DNA of 64,000 bases from Syntrophaceae bacterium (GCA_018436925.1 JAHDKI010000021.1:20544-84543); one strand, 5' to 3'; counted from the stretch's first letter, positions 1 to 9,280 are shown. The notes: generated by a model not told the origin, from the letters alone. Program-made: numbers and translations.

Positions 1-563
1 TCGGTCATATCCGTCTCGATAAACCCCGGCGCCACGGAATTGATCAAAATGTTGCGGCCGGCCATTTCCTGAGCCAGGGATTTCGTAAAAGCATCCAGCG
101 CCGCTTTTTCCATTGTGTAAGCGATCTGACCGGGATTGCCGGTATGTCCGACAACGCTTGAAATAGTGATCACGCGGCCTGCTTTGGCTCGCATCATGAA
201 CTGCCGAAGAATTCTTTTCGTCAGATACCAGACGCCGCGGGACAAGGAGCGCTGCTCGTCGAACTGCTCCACCTTCATCGTGATAATGTCGGCATTGATT
301 GACTGACCGGCGTTGTTAACCAGCACATCGACCCGCCCTGCCGTCTCTTTAAGTCCCGCGACCATGGCGTCAATCTGCTCGATCTGCGCCAGATCGGCCT
401 GAACCAAAAAGCCATCCCCCACCTCATCAAGAAGCGCCTGCGCTTTTGCGGCGCTTTTACGGTAATGAATCCCTACGCGAAATCCTTCCGCGGCCAGAGC
501 GCGGCAGCAGGCCGCGCCGATGCCCGTGGCGCCTCCCGTCACCAGTGCAACCGGTTTATCCAT
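1..563 (-). CDS. 3-oxoacyl-[ACP] reductase-like SDR (FabG family), 3' end outside window
   Basis: Short-chain dehydrogenase expected to reduce a 3-oxoacyl thioester with NAD(P)H in the cytosol. Only 187 codons are visible and the frame is still open at the left edge. Seen: nucleotide-binding TGGATGIG (residues 9-16), NNAG (83-86), catalytic Ser136, and Tyr149/Lys153 in YTMEK. The Asn that normally completes the tetrad (in the NLxG segment) seems replaced; this stretch reads SLSRG (106-110). I chose ATG 563 because a GAGG lies 9 bases upstream; an in-frame ATG at 572 is the alternative. The start overlaps the KAS III stop by 8 bases, so the two are probably translationally coupled, which supports a role in acyl-chain elongation. 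The SDR call is firm, the substrate is not. Confidence 0.88.
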   Translation of the reverse strand, partial: MDKPVALVTGGATGIGAACCRALAAEGFRVGIHYRKSAAKAQALLDEVGDGFLVQADLAQIEQIDAMVAGLKETAGRVDVLVNNAGQSINADIITMKVEQFDEQRSLSRGVWYLTKRILRQFMMRAKAGRVITISSVVGHTGNPGQIAYTMEKAALDAFTKSLAQEMAGRNILINSVAPGFIETDMT

Positions 564-1554
564 TTTTTTCATCCTCGACTTTCAACAAAATGTGCGCCCA
601 CGACAGACCCGCCCCGACAATCGACAAAGCCACGCAATCTCCGGCTTGCAGATCCTCCCAATGCGCAGACAAAACCGACGGCGCACTGGCGCATCCGGTA
701 TTGCCGAACTGATCCACGCCGAACCAATGATGCTCCGGAAGAATCCCCGTCCGCTCGCAGACGGTGGTCAGCATGCTCAAGTTGGCCTGATGGCCGATAA
801 AAATAAAACGCTGCGCCTGGGCGCCGGCGATTTCCTGAAAACGCTTGACGCCTTCGGTGGTCGTCCGGATCGCAAATCCCTGGACGGCGTTGCCGTCCTG
901 ATAGAATCGCCAAAGATGGTTGATACCGACCTTTTCCCAGGCCGACGGCCTAGACGCGAACGTACAGTCGCGAAATGCCGCCCGCGACCGCACCGTTGAT
1001 GAGACAACCGCGGCGGCGCTTCCATCGCCGAACAACACCGCCATGGAACGATCCGCGTAATTGACGGCTTTGGTCAACGTTTCGGAATCCACCACCAAAA
1101 CATAGGGCGGCAGGGTATCCGGCTGCATTTTGGATAAAAAATTGATCTGCATCCCGAAGGAACTGCACGCCGAATTCATATCCAGACACGGCACCTCAAT
1201 GCCCAGTTCGGCCGCAATCGAAGACGACTCGGCAGGCGCGATATGATCAGGAGACGAACTTCCCGCCACAATCATGCCGATATCGCTGAGAGAAAGCCCG
1301 GCCCGGTCCAAAGCCAGGCGCGCGGCGAGGGCCGCCATCTGGGCGTTGTTATAACGCCTCACGGCATAGGCTTCACGGTAGTCGGCATTCTTGGTTTGCC
1401 GGATGTAGTCGAGCGGCAGCACGGTCCGGCGATTTATAATCCCGACCCGATCGAGAATCCATTCATTGCTCGTCCCGATATCCAGATCTTCCAAAAACCG
1501 GTTGGAGATCACCTCCTCCGGATTGAAATGCCCCATGCCGTGCAGGTACAACAT
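556..1554 (-). CDS. 3-oxoacyl-ACP synthase III-like enzyme (KAS III / FabH family)
   Basis: Thiolase-fold condensing enzyme, 332 aa, the usual FabH length. It would condense an acyl-CoA primer with malonyl-ACP, or act as a related acyl transferase. The Cys-His-Asn triad is visible: Cys130 in NSACSSFG, His255 in GHQAN and Asn285 in FGNTG. It sits 2 bases after the acyl-CoA dehydrogenase stop and overlaps the SDR start by 8 bases, so it is part of a fabD-dehydrogenase-KAS III-SDR operon. The dehydrogenase in the same operon suggests a side pathway making or recycling an unusual acyl chain rather than the housekeeping set (inference). OleA-like or polyketide-starter functions cannot be excluded. 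Confidence 0.85.
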   Translation of the reverse strand: MLYLHGMGHFNPEEVISNRFLEDLDIGTSNEWILDRVGIINRRTVLPLDYIRQTKNADYREAYAVRRYNNAQMAALAARLALDRAGLSLSDIGMIVAGSSSPDHIAPAESSSIAAELGIEVPCLDMNSACSSFGMQINFLSKMQPDTLPPYVLVVDSETLTKAVNYADRSMAVLFGDGSAAAVVSSTVRSRAAFRDCTFASRPSAWEKVGINHLWRFYQDGNAVQGFAIRTTTEGVKRFQEIAGAQAQRFIFIGHQANLSMLTTVCERTGILPEHHWFGVDQFGNTGCASAPSVLSAHWEDLQAGDCVALSIVGAGLSWAHILLKVEDEKNG

Positions 1555-1556
1555 GT

Positions 1557-2756
1557 TTAAACGATCTCCCGTCCGATAATCATGTTCTGAACCTCGCGGA
1601 CGCCTTCATAAATGTCAATGATATGCGCGTCTCGCGCCAGCTTTGAAATTTCATAGTCGGTGGTGAAACCATAGCCGCCGTGAAGATGCAGGCCTTCGTT
1701 GGCGCAAAACAGCGCTGCTTCCGCACAGGTATTTTTGGCCAGGGAGGCGTAAATACCCGCGTCGTCGGCTTTCGTGACGATTTTCCAGGCAGCCTTCATC
1801 AGCGACAATTCCGCGAGTTCGACTTTCTTCCACATGGTCGTAATCATGTCGCGGGCCACCGGCAGATCGCAGAGGCGCTGACCGAACTGTTTGCGTTCGC
1901 GGGTGTACTCCAGGGTCACGTCGAGCGCGCGCTTGGCGAGTCCCAGACCGATGGCGGCGACCATCGGGCGGGCGTAGTCCAGCACATCGACAATGTACTT
2001 GAAGCCGAAGCGGCGGTCGCCGATGATCTGATCCGGATGAATGACGACGTCCTCAAAAGTGACGGTGGCGGTATTGGACAACCTCTGCCCCAGCTTGTCT
2101 TCGGGCTTGCCGATAATGATTTTCCCGCCGGTCGGCACATCGATTTCCCGGGGTGCGTTGCCCACATCCGGCAACTCGACGGAGGTCACCGGCTCCACCG
2201 GAATCACCACGCAGGCCATGAAGTTGCTGGCGGGCTTGCCCACTTTGCAAAGCACGGTAAACTGCGACGCGTAGGAGGCGTTGGTGATAAAACACTTGGC
2301 GCCGTTTAAGACATACGTGCCGTCGTCGCGCTTGGCGATAAAGCTCGTCATAAGCGAGTTGTCGGAGCCCGCGCCCGGCTCGGTCAGACAAAACGACGCC
2401 AGAAGCGGCTTTTCGACAAACGGCCGCAGAAAGCGTTCCTTTTGTTCATCCGTGCCGTGCTGACTGATCACCACATTAGCCAGATCGTTGCACATCGCGG
2501 AGGTCGAAATGCCGGTGTCGCCGTAGGATATTTCCTGAATGATGAGCGCCGTGGTGAAAATATCGATGTCAAATCCCTTAACCGATTCGGGAATGGATAA
2601 ATTGATGACGCCCATCTCCCAGGCCTTGTTGATGATCGCCCAGGGAAAGTGATGCGCTTTTTCCAGCTCCAGAATATGGGGCGTGATTTCGTTTTTCACC
2701 AGCTTGCGCACGGTTTCCACGTATTGAATTTGAGTCTCGCTGAAACTTAAGTCCAT
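1557..2756 (-). CDS. Acyl-CoA dehydrogenase family flavoprotein
   Basis: FAD-dependent alpha,beta-dehydrogenase of acyl thioesters, 399 aa, typical of the family. Seen: the FAD/substrate motif CLTEPGAGSD (about 123-132), the GGYGF segment near residue 357, and the C-terminal IYEGVREVQ motif, whose Glu384 is the position of the catalytic base in short- and medium-chain enzymes. A segment of about 30 residues around 185-215, rich in Gly and Pro, is longer than in the simplest members. The start at 2756 follows a GAAAGGA ribosome-binding site. It is co-oriented with fabD upstream and KAS III downstream, so its substrate may be ACP- or CoA-bound intermediates of that pathway. No electron-transfer flavoprotein genes are nearby. 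Confidence 0.88.
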   Translation of the reverse strand: MDLSFSETQIQYVETVRKLVKNEITPHILELEKAHHFPWAIINKAWEMGVINLSIPESVKGFDIDIFTTALIIQEISYGDTGISTSAMCNDLANVVISQHGTDEQKERFLRPFVEKPLLASFCLTEPGAGSDNSLMTSFIAKRDDGTYVLNGAKCFITNASYASQFTVLCKVGKPASNFMACVVIPVEPVTSVELPDVGNAPREIDVPTGGKIIIGKPEDKLGQRLSNTATVTFEDVVIHPDQIIGDRRFGFKYIVDVLDYARPMVAAIGLGLAKRALDVTLEYTRERKQFGQRLCDLPVARDMITTMWKKVELAELSLMKAAWKIVTKADDAGIYASLAKNTCAEAALFCANEGLHLHGGYGFTTDYEISKLARDAHIIDIYEGVREVQNMIIGREIV

Positions 2757-2802
2757 GATGTTCCTTTCGTTATATCCTCATGAGTCGTTTGATCTTCACA
2801 GA

Positions 2803-3750
2803 TCAGGTTTTTGCAAAGGTTTTTTCCGCTGCGGACAGTCCGGTGACGGATTCGCACGTCACGCCGATCGTCTTGAAAAACTCCCTCAGGGGACGGCCCG
2901 GACCGACTTCGTAAACCTGCAAGGCCCGCGAAGCCAACGCCTGCATGTTGTCGCGCCAGCGCACGGAATGGGACAACTGACTGACCAGATTGCCGATAAC
3001 GACATCAAGCGACGCTTCATGATAGGTTCCGGAATAATTCGACGTCACTCGCGGCGCATTTTGAACATTGAATGAACCGGCATAATCCCGAAGCACGCCG
3101 GTAAAGGGCTCTTCGATGACTTGCATAAACCGGCTGTGGAAGGGCGCGCTCACGTTGAGCTGCACAAACCGGCAAGTTTTAGGAGGAGCAAACAAAGCTT
3201 TAACGCGGCTTTCCGCCTCAGGCAACGCATCCGCCCGGCCGCTGATCACCACCTGATTGGCTGAATTGATGTTGGCCAGATCAATGGGCAATCCGTCGAA
3301 CGCCCGGCGAAGCGCTTCAACGTCAACGCCTTCCGAAATCACCGCCGCCATCGATCCGACGCCGACGGGAACCGCCTGCTGCATCAGCTTCCCGCGCTCG
3401 CGGACAATCTTGACCGTATCGGCAAAAGGCATCACACCGGCCGCGGTCAGCGCCGTAAACTCCCCCAGCGAATGCCCGCCGAAATAGTCGGCCCGAAACC
3501 CGAACCGCTCGGCAAGTCCGCGCATCATGGCGATTTCGGTCGTGACGATGCCGGGCTGCGTGTATTCCGTGAGATTCAAACGCGGATCCTCTTCAAAACA
3601 AAGGGAGGCCACATCCAACCCCAAAGCGTCGGACGCTTCTTCATAGACTTGTCGGCAAACCGGCATCGCATCGAAAAAATCCTTTCCCATTCCGGGTCGT
3701 TGCGATCCCTGGCCGGGAAAGACAACCACTGCTGCTTTACCTTCACTCAT
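2803..3750 (-). CDS. fabD: Malonyl-CoA:ACP transacylase (FabD-like acyltransferase)
   Basis: Transfers malonyl groups from CoA to acyl carrier protein. At 315 aa it matches FabD. Seen: N-terminal FPGQGSQ, the nucleophile motif GHSLGE with Ser94, Arg119 in RERG, and the second catalytic residue His205 in APFHSR. AGGAGA precedes the ATG at the right spacing. First gene of the minus-strand operon fabD, acyl-CoA dehydrogenase, KAS III, SDR. No acpP gene lies in the visible part; one could lie left of the window. A trans-acting acyltransferase of a polyketide-like pathway would look the same. Confidence 0.9.
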   Translation of the reverse strand: MSEGKAAVVVFPGQGSQRPGMGKDFFDAMPVCRQVYEEASDALGLDVASLCFEEDPRLNLTEYTQPGIVTTEIAMMRGLAERFGFRADYFGGHSLGEFTALTAAGVMPFADTVKIVRERGKLMQQAVPVGVGSMAAVISEGVDVEALRRAFDGLPIDLANINSANQVVISGRADALPEAESRVKALFAPPKTCRFVQLNVSAPFHSRFMQVIEEPFTGVLRDYAGSFNVQNAPRVTSNYSGTYHEASLDVVIGNLVSQLSHSVRWRDNMQALASRALQVYEVGPGRPLREFFKTIGVTCESVTGLSAAEKTFAKT

Positions 3751-4080
3751 GCATTGCTCTCCTGAAATAAATACCGTGTGTTGAACACAGGCGAACGTGC
3801 GGCCTTAAGGCACAATCCATGCCATTCAACCGTCTTTTTCCGAAAGGCCATAACAACTCAAAACCACTGATTTTTCGTTGTCCGCCTTTCGGCACTCGCC
3901 ACCCTCTTGCCGCTTTGTTTCGTGTAATGTGTTTTGCACTGCGAACCGGGTTTCGCACAGCCTTGCAAGCCCATTTGCAATTCCGCCGGCATTGACAAAC
4001 CGCGTTTTTCAAGATTAGGAGGAGCTCTTAAAACGATCCTGCAATGAAGTCAAGATCAAATCCGGAGAATCACCGCCCCG
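3751..4080. other. Divergent intergenic region, no supported gene
   Basis: 330 bases between the divergent fabD and glycosylase genes. It must hold both promoters. A TTGACA at 3992-3997 could serve the rightward gene, but I see no good -10 at 16-18 bases. No RNA gene or strong terminator was recognised. An open frame on the minus strand here has unconvincing composition. Confidence 0.5.
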
Positions 4081-4662
4081 ATGGAACAACGCAAAATACC
4101 TTTGGGCAGAAAGTTTTTCGCGCGCGACACGATTGTTGTGGCCCGTGAACTCCTGGGTAAAAAGCTGGTCCGCCGGCTAAACGGCCATACCTTGTCCGGT
4201 ATCATTGTTGAAACCGAAGCGTATTGCGGCCGCTTCGACAGCGCCTGTCATGCGCACCGGGGGCAAACCAAACGCAACGCTGTGATGTTCGGTCCGCCCG
4301 GCCACGCCTACGTTTATTTCACCTACGGCATGCACTACCTGCTGAATCTGGTCACCGAACCGGAAGGCGCCCCATGCGCCGTGCTGATCCGGGCCGTCCA
4401 AGCGCAAGAAGGCGTCCGGATCATGGAAAATCGAAGAAAGAAAACGGGGCCGCAACTGACGGACGGTCCGGCAAAGCTCTGCCAGGCGCTGGCCATCGAT
4501 CTGAAACTCAACGGGTGGGATGTGACGACAGCCCGGAAGCTGTGGGTCGAGGATGCGCCGTCTGCCCGCCCCGGTCAAATTCTCGCCACGCCCCGGATCG
4601 GCATCGCTTACGCGCAGCCGCAAGACCGCGACGCACCCTGGCGCTTTTTGCTCACCCCCTGA
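4081..4662 (+). CDS. mpg: DNA-3-methyladenine glycosylase, AAG/MPG type
   Basis: Monofunctional base-excision glycosylase that flips out and removes alkylated purines such as 3-methyladenine. It has 193 aa, the size of bacterial AAG proteins. Seen: VETEAY (residues 43-48), which carries the acidic active-site residue; the MFGPPGHAYVYFTYGMH segment; LTDGPAKLCQAL; and TPRIGI near the C-terminus. A GGAG lies about 13 bases before the ATG, slightly far. It converges tail-to-tail with the AI-2E-type gene 43 bases away and looks monocistronic. The family assignment is secure. Confidence 0.93.
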   Translation: MEQRKIPLGRKFFARDTIVVARELLGKKLVRRLNGHTLSGIIVETEAYCGRFDSACHAHRGQTKRNAVMFGPPGHAYVYFTYGMHYLLNLVTEPEGAPCAVLIRAVQAQEGVRIMENRRKKTGPQLTDGPAKLCQALAIDLKLNGWDVTTARKLWVEDAPSARPGQILATPRIGIAYAQPQDRDAPWRFLLTP

Positions 4663-4705
4663 ATGCCCTCCGTCAGGCGCGGCGATCACTCGGAGACACC
4701 ATCAA

Positions 4706-5779
4706 TCACGGGGAATCCTGATTTTGCGCTTCTTCCTGACGGTAGAGTTCGGCAAACAGCTTCCAGATCGCCAAAAACAGCGAAGCGATGACCGGCCCCA
4801 GCACGAAACCGCTGAAGCCGAAAAGCGATAGCCCACCCAGAGTGGATAAAAAAATCAGCAGTGAATGCATCCGGATATCTCTACCCAGCAGAACCGGACG
4901 CAGGAGCGTGTCAACGCTGCTGATGACCACTGCACCGAAAATCAACACCGTCAACCCCTGCCAGATATGGCCGGAGACAAGCAGAATGACGCCCGCCGGC
5001 GCCCAGATGAGCGAACAGCCGACCGCCGGCACCACCGACAGGCCGAGCATCAAAACACCCCACACGAGCGCCCGTTCAATGCCCACAATATAGAAAATCA
5101 ATCCGCCCAAAAACCCCTGAAGGCCGCCGATGACAAATGTGAACTTCAATGTGGCTTTGGCGGTGGTCAGAAATTCGGATATGAAAAGAATCGTGTGGCG
5201 CCGGTCCACGGGCAGATAGCGGGTGAAAATATCCACCAGCCGGTCACTGTCGCGCAAAAAGTAATACAGGCAATACAGCATCACGGCAAATTGAAGCAAG
5301 AACACAACGGTGTTTGAAGTCAGCGCGGTCAGATTTCTCACAAGGAAATCCGATCCCGCTTTCAGAACTTCAATGGATTTCTCGGCAATGAAGGCCTCAT
5401 TAATCTGCAATTCGGCCAAAAGCGGGTGACTGCCGAGCGAGGCCACGATGTCCTGAATCTTTGCCACCCAATCGTCGGTCGAGGCATGCACGGAGGCATA
5501 GATGTCAATCGCCTCGGCAACCAGGAGGCTCACCAGCAGCCCGAGCGGAAGGATCATCGCCACCAGGACGCTGGCAAGGGTCAACCCCGCGCTGAGATTC
5601 GGCCTTTTAAACCGGAGGGTCAGCCGGCGGTTGAGCGGCGCAAAGATCGCAGCGATCAGAACCGCCCAGAAAATGGCGAAAAAAAACGGCTTGAGCAGAT
5701 AGCCCAGAAAAACCGTTACGATCGTTAAAAAGGCGAAGAAGATTACGTTTTGAAAAGAGGCAAACGGCGCGCGGCTCAT
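4706..5779 (-). CDS. AI-2E family transporter (PerM/YdiK-like membrane protein)
   Basis: Polytopic inner-membrane permease of the AI-2E exporter superfamily, 357 aa. Two hydrophobic segments near the N-terminus are followed by a soluble stretch (about 75-150) and five or six further membrane segments, with the Gly/Pro-rich GGLSLFGFSGFVLGP region near 320-335 typical of the family. The C-terminus is acidic and Gln-rich. Substrates in this family vary (quorum signals, Na+/H+, unknown solutes) and nothing here fixes one. It lies 26 bases downstream of the PHP gene on the same strand, so they may be cotranscribed. Confidence 0.85.
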   Translation of the reverse strand: MSRAPFASFQNVIFFAFLTIVTVFLGYLLKPFFFAIFWAVLIAAIFAPLNRRLTLRFKRPNLSAGLTLASVLVAMILPLGLLVSLLVAEAIDIYASVHASTDDWVAKIQDIVASLGSHPLLAELQINEAFIAEKSIEVLKAGSDFLVRNLTALTSNTVVFLLQFAVMLYCLYYFLRDSDRLVDIFTRYLPVDRRHTILFISEFLTTAKATLKFTFVIGGLQGFLGGLIFYIVGIERALVWGVLMLGLSVVPAVGCSLIWAPAGVILLVSGHIWQGLTVLIFGAVVISSVDTLLRPVLLGRDIRMHSLLIFLSTLGGLSLFGFSGFVLGPVIASLFLAIWKLFAELYRQEEAQNQDSP

Positions 5780-5805
5780 TGAAACCGTCCTCCCGCAGAA
5801 ATGGA

Positions 5806-6702
5806 TTACAAAGGCCGGCCGGCCCCGCCTTCTCTGATCGACCGGACGCCGACGACCCGGTCCCGAATGGCGCGTGATTTCATATGCAGCACCTGATAAC
5901 TGAAACGGATATTTTTTTCCAGAAGCTCCGGGGAGCGCAACATGCCCGATCGCATTTTCGCCCCGCCCGCGGCCACTTTTCTAAAAAAGCTGGTTTCCTT
6001 GCCGATCACTCTCGTCTGCCGCCGCCGAATCGCGTCGAGCATGGCTTTCGCCGTCGGTTCACATGGGGCGATGGTGAGCACACGCCCCAAAGACGACAGA
6101 AAATGACCGTCGCTGCCGCCGGTCACAGGCTTTAGCAGATCCTGCGCGAGCTTGACAGCCTTAAGATTCCAACGGCGAAGATTTTCAGCATTGATCGCTT
6201 CGACGCCGTCGACCGCTGCGAGCAGACGGACCAGACGGGAAGCCTCAAAGCTGAGATTGCAGATGCCCACATAAGCCGGAAAACAGGGATGAGGGAAGAC
6301 CGTCAATCCGTAACACCGGTCGGCCGCCGATAAAATATCTTCCACGCACAGACCGGTCGAACTCATCACGTTGGACCCCAACGCAGGCCGGATGCAGCGG
6401 TTGTAAAACATCTCCAAATCACCGATGGCATCAAAATACACTAAAACATGCGTGCCTTCGCGGGACGTCACTTCGATTCCGGGAATGGACGGCACATCCC
6501 GATAACGGGCCAACTCGAGGGCGCCCCGGATGTCATTATGATCGGTGATCGCCAAACCGATACCCAAAGCCCGCGCCCGGCGGACAATGGTTTCCACCCG
6601 GTTTCGGCCGTCGGTGTAGCGGGTGTGGAAGTGCATGTCAAACAGCGCAAAGCGCTTTTTCAACTCGGCGATATCGGGTTTTTCAAACATGACTTTCTTC
6701 AT
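5806..6702 (-). CDS. PHP-domain metal-dependent phosphoesterase
   Basis: PHP hydrolase of the TrpH/YciV-like group, which hydrolyse nucleotides or RNA ends using a two- or three-metal site. The metal motifs appear in order: DMHFHTRYTDG near the N-terminus, ITDHND, PGIEVTS, FPHPCFP and GGSDGH. I chose ATG 6702 (298 aa) because AGGA lies 5 bases upstream. A GTG at 6777 would add 25 Arg-rich residues but has only a weak ribosome-binding site. Neighbours: divergent from the HD hydrolase gene, upstream of the AI-2E-type permease on the same strand. The substrate is unknown. Confidence 0.85.
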   Translation of the reverse strand: MKKVMFEKPDIAELKKRFALFDMHFHTRYTDGRNRVETIVRRARALGIGLAITDHNDIRGALELARYRDVPSIPGIEVTSREGTHVLVYFDAIGDLEMFYNRCIRPALGSNVMSSTGLCVEDILSAADRCYGLTVFPHPCFPAYVGICNLSFEASRLVRLLAAVDGVEAINAENLRRWNLKAVKLAQDLLKPVTGGSDGHFLSSLGRVLTIAPCEPTAKAMLDAIRRRQTRVIGKETSFFRKVAAGGAKMRSGMLRSPELLEKNIRFSYQVLHMKSRAIRDRVVGVRSIREGGAGRPL

Positions 6703-6872
6703 GCGTTTCCTGAAAAATTCGATGAATTTCCGGCTCTGAAGCAGGTGATCGGGTCTGCGAGAGTCGATGTCTAACACACTTTCCCGATTATCTCAATTCC
6801 AACAAAAAACAAAAGAATTGCGAAGCCTTGACGCAATATGGTATGCACTCTGCCGCTTGGGAGGCTTCAAAA

Positions 6873-7436
6873 ATGCCGTTTGATGTGAATCTGTTTATCC
6901 GCGCCCTGGCTTTTGCCGCGGAAAGGCACCGCCTGCAAAGACGAAAGGACGCGCAGCAATCACCGTACCTCAATCATCTTATCGACGTGGCGCGTCTGCT
7001 TTGCGAGGTCGGCGGCATTCATGATCCGGTCACCCTGGCCGCGGGACTGCTTCACGACATTCTGGAAGACACACAGACTTCCCCCGACGAGATCCGCAGC
7101 CAGTTCGGCAACGAGGTGCTGGCCGTTATCGAGGAAGTCAGCGACGATAAAACGCTTCCCAAGGCGGAAAGAAAACAACTCCAGATTCTTCATGCGCCGG
7201 GCCTGTCGCAACGAGCCAAACTGGTCAAACTGGCCGATAAAATCAGCAATGTTTATGATGTCGCCCATTTGCCGCCGCATTCCTGGCCGGTTGAAAGAAG
7301 ACAAGGTTATCTGGACTGGGCGCAGGCCGTGGCCGAAGGCCTGCGCGGAACCAACGGACCGCTCGAGGCCTGCTTCGACAAGACGATTCAAATCGCCAGG
7401 GCCAGAATTTCAATCGACTCTCCGGGGGTTATTTAA
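6873..7436 (+). CDS. HD-domain hydrolase resembling small alarmone hydrolases (MESH1/SpoT hydrolase)
   Basis: Single HD domain of 187 aa, the size of stand-alone (p)ppGpp 3'-pyrophosphohydrolases. The family pattern is present: NH in YLNHLIDVA, HD in LLHDILEDT with the following ED pair, and the distal Asp in KLADKISNV. The synthetase and regulatory domains of RelA/SpoT are absent. ATG 6873 has GGGAGG 8 bases upstream; in-frame TTG 6828 and ATG 6843 lack such a site. Its last 8 bases overlap the 3' end of the convergent transglutaminase-like gene. Alarmone hydrolysis is inferred from the family. Confidence 0.82.
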   Translation: MPFDVNLFIRALAFAAERHRLQRRKDAQQSPYLNHLIDVARLLCEVGGIHDPVTLAAGLLHDILEDTQTSPDEIRSQFGNEVLAVIEEVSDDKTLPKAERKQLQILHAPGLSQRAKLVKLADKISNVYDVAHLPPHSWPVERRQGYLDWAQAVAEGLRGTNGPLEACFDKTIQIARARISIDSPGVI

Positions 7437-9129
7437 CCGTCATCCCTTCGATTTTATAATTGAATTCATAATGGAGCGCGCCGCTCCACACTGGTTCGAA
7501 TACGCTTTTGTATCGAGTCCCGTAAACGGGTCCAACCGGTTTGCCGTATGTATAAAACCAGTTGACAACCGGCGCGCCGGAAAATCCAAGCGCAATCCAA
7601 TAGGCTCCGGGCATCAGTTCAGGCAGGTCTTTTTGATCGAAAGAAAAGGTTTCCCACCGGTAACCGGGCCTGCCGGAGAGATCATCGAGACTCATCATCC
7701 GGGTCGTGGCGAGAGGCTTGCCGGGGCTTCCTTCGGCATCCTCATAAATGTCGACCCACAGCCAGCCCTCTCCGCCGAATTTATGCAGCGCCAGCGCGAT
7801 GCGTTCAATGCGCGCCGGTTTCTTAAATTCGACAATCTGCGCGTATTGCGTCGCCTTCGTCGTGACATATTCGGCTGTCTCCACTAAAAAGGTCTTGTGC
7901 ATTTCGAATGTTTCCCGGCCCGCCTGATGTGTATCCCGGGGGAACGCAAAATCCACCTCCTCGGGAAACACGAGATTGCCCAGGACAAAAGGCACATCGA
8001 AGCGCAGCTTTTTCCTCTCGTCCGGTAAAACCGGGGGAACAGGCGGAGGGGCGGGCGGTGGCTCCATTTTCGCAAACTGCACCCGGACGTCCGGCCCCAA
8101 AAGCAGATTTTTCGGACCGAAGGTTTCGCGTCTGGCCTTGACTCTGGAGGCATCCGACAAAAACTCTGCATCAATCACTTCGCGCAGCTGCGGACGGCGC
8201 TGTGCGGTGGCGGCGGCAATCCAGCGCACCAGACCGTCGTTTTTGGTTTCGGCGTTGTCAAGCCCGACTTCAATCCGGACAAAACGGCTCGACACGAAAT
8301 ATTGCATATTCTGAGGATCGTAGGGCACCCAGCCGGACCCGGGAAACCAGACTTCGATCCAGGAATGCCGGCCTTGTCCCATCTTAAAGGTGATGGTTCC
8401 TTTATCCCAGGCGACGTCAAACGGGGCATTGAGCGTCACACCGTTGACGATGCGCACGGGAATCCCGACATGCCGTAAAAGCGCCGCCGCCAAATGCGAA
8501 TAATTCTGACAATTCCCCTTCCCCGAGTGCAGAGCATACAGCGCGTCGTACTGCTCGGGAAGATTGACGTATCGCACATGATCGACGATCCAGGAGATGA
8601 CCCGCTGGACGGCATCGAACTGGGTGTTCACATTGCTCGTGAGCCGGCGCGCCAGTTCGGCAACCGCCTTGTCCTGCACCTGAACCAGATCGGTCGCCTG
8701 CAAATAAACCCGCAGATCCTCGTCGAGCTTCGCCGGCGGAAAAGGCGCCTCGGATGAAACGGGGGCCAATCCGGCAGCCGTCTGGACATCGAAAGACAAA
8801 ACGGCGTCAACGGTGCGGGGAACCTCGGCCCACTGGGCCTGAATAATCGTGTTGCCGCGCGCGTCTGTGGTCTGAATCCGGCTTGAGGCCTCCGGAGTGA
8901 AAGACAGACTGAAAGTCTTCATTTTCTGACGGTAGGTGGGTGATTCGAAACTGTCCGGCACAACAAAGCTCAGCATAAGTTTTTTCATCTCGTCGCCGGC
9001 CGAAACCGTCTGCTTAAGTTCGTACCGCACTGTAGACGCCATGTCGCCGGAAACCGTGATATTTTCGGCGCGCACAAAGCCGGCCGCCAGAAGCGCACAG
9101 ACTGCAGCAGCCCAAAAGACGATCCGCAT
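7429..9129 (-). CDS. Exported transglutaminase-like cysteine protease-fold protein
   Basis: Secreted or periplasmic protein with a transglutaminase core. Numbering from ATG 9129 (566 aa): signal peptide MRIVFWAAAVCALLAAGFVRA, a beta-rich N-terminal region, then the core with Cys207 in GNCQNYSH, His255 in GRHSWIE and Asp271 in YDPQN, a complete triad. A proline-rich linker (about 367-380) leads to a C-terminal beta-sandwich-like region containing GWLWVDIYED. The upstream ATGs at 9132, 9141 and 9144 are less likely because GAGGGA sits ideally for 9129. A near-consensus promoter lies at 9162-9190. It may act as a peptidase, amidase or crosslinker; the target is unknown. Confidence 0.85.
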   Translation of the reverse strand: MRIVFWAAAVCALLAAGFVRAENITVSGDMASTVRYELKQTVSAGDEMKKLMLSFVVPDSFESPTYRQKMKTFSLSFTPEASSRIQTTDARGNTIIQAQWAEVPRTVDAVLSFDVQTAAGLAPVSSEAPFPPAKLDEDLRVYLQATDLVQVQDKAVAELARRLTSNVNTQFDAVQRVISWIVDHVRYVNLPEQYDALYALHSGKGNCQNYSHLAAALLRHVGIPVRIVNGVTLNAPFDVAWDKGTITFKMGQGRHSWIEVWFPGSGWVPYDPQNMQYFVSSRFVRIEVGLDNAETKNDGLVRWIAAATAQRRPQLREVIDAEFLSDASRVKARRETFGPKNLLLGPDVRVQFAKMEPPPAPPPVPPVLPDERKKLRFDVPFVLGNLVFPEEVDFAFPRDTHQAGRETFEMHKTFLVETAEYVTTKATQYAQIVEFKKPARIERIALALHKFGGEGWLWVDIYEDAEGSPGKPLATTRMMSLDDLSGRPGYRWETFSFDQKDLPELMPGAYWIALGFSGAPVVNWFYTYGKPVGPVYGTRYKSVFEPVWSGALHYEFNYKIEGMTVK

Positions 9130-9161
9130 CATGTCCCTCATCATCGGCTTGTTTTTTTTGC

Positions 9162-9190
9162 ATCATAAGCGAGCCCCCGGAATCTGTCAA
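9162..9190 (-). promoter_or_regulatory. Sigma-70-type promoter of the transglutaminase-like gene
   Basis: On the minus strand, TTGACA (9190-9185), a 17-base spacer and TATGAT (9167-9162). The predicted transcript start is about 9155, leaving a leader of about 25 bases and supporting the downstream start at 9129. Confidence 0.75.
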
Positions 9191-9252
9191 CCGCCTCCCG
9201 CCGGATATTCACTTTTAATTACAACTCGTTGCCCGATGGATCAAAAATTGGG

Positions 9253-9280
9253 TTGACAATGTCCCTGTTATGGATAACTT
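9253..9280 (+). promoter_or_regulatory. Possible promoter of the HesB-like selenoprotein gene
   Basis: TTGACA at 9253-9258 is a perfect -35. The best -10 is a weak TAACTT at 9275-9280 (16-base spacer). It is the only candidate between the divergent gene and the start at 9335. Confidence 0.45.

Noticed and set aside
3743..4012. 89-codon minus-strand open frame overlapping the fabD start
   Set aside because: Overlaps the fabD start and ribosome-binding site; no recognisable motif.
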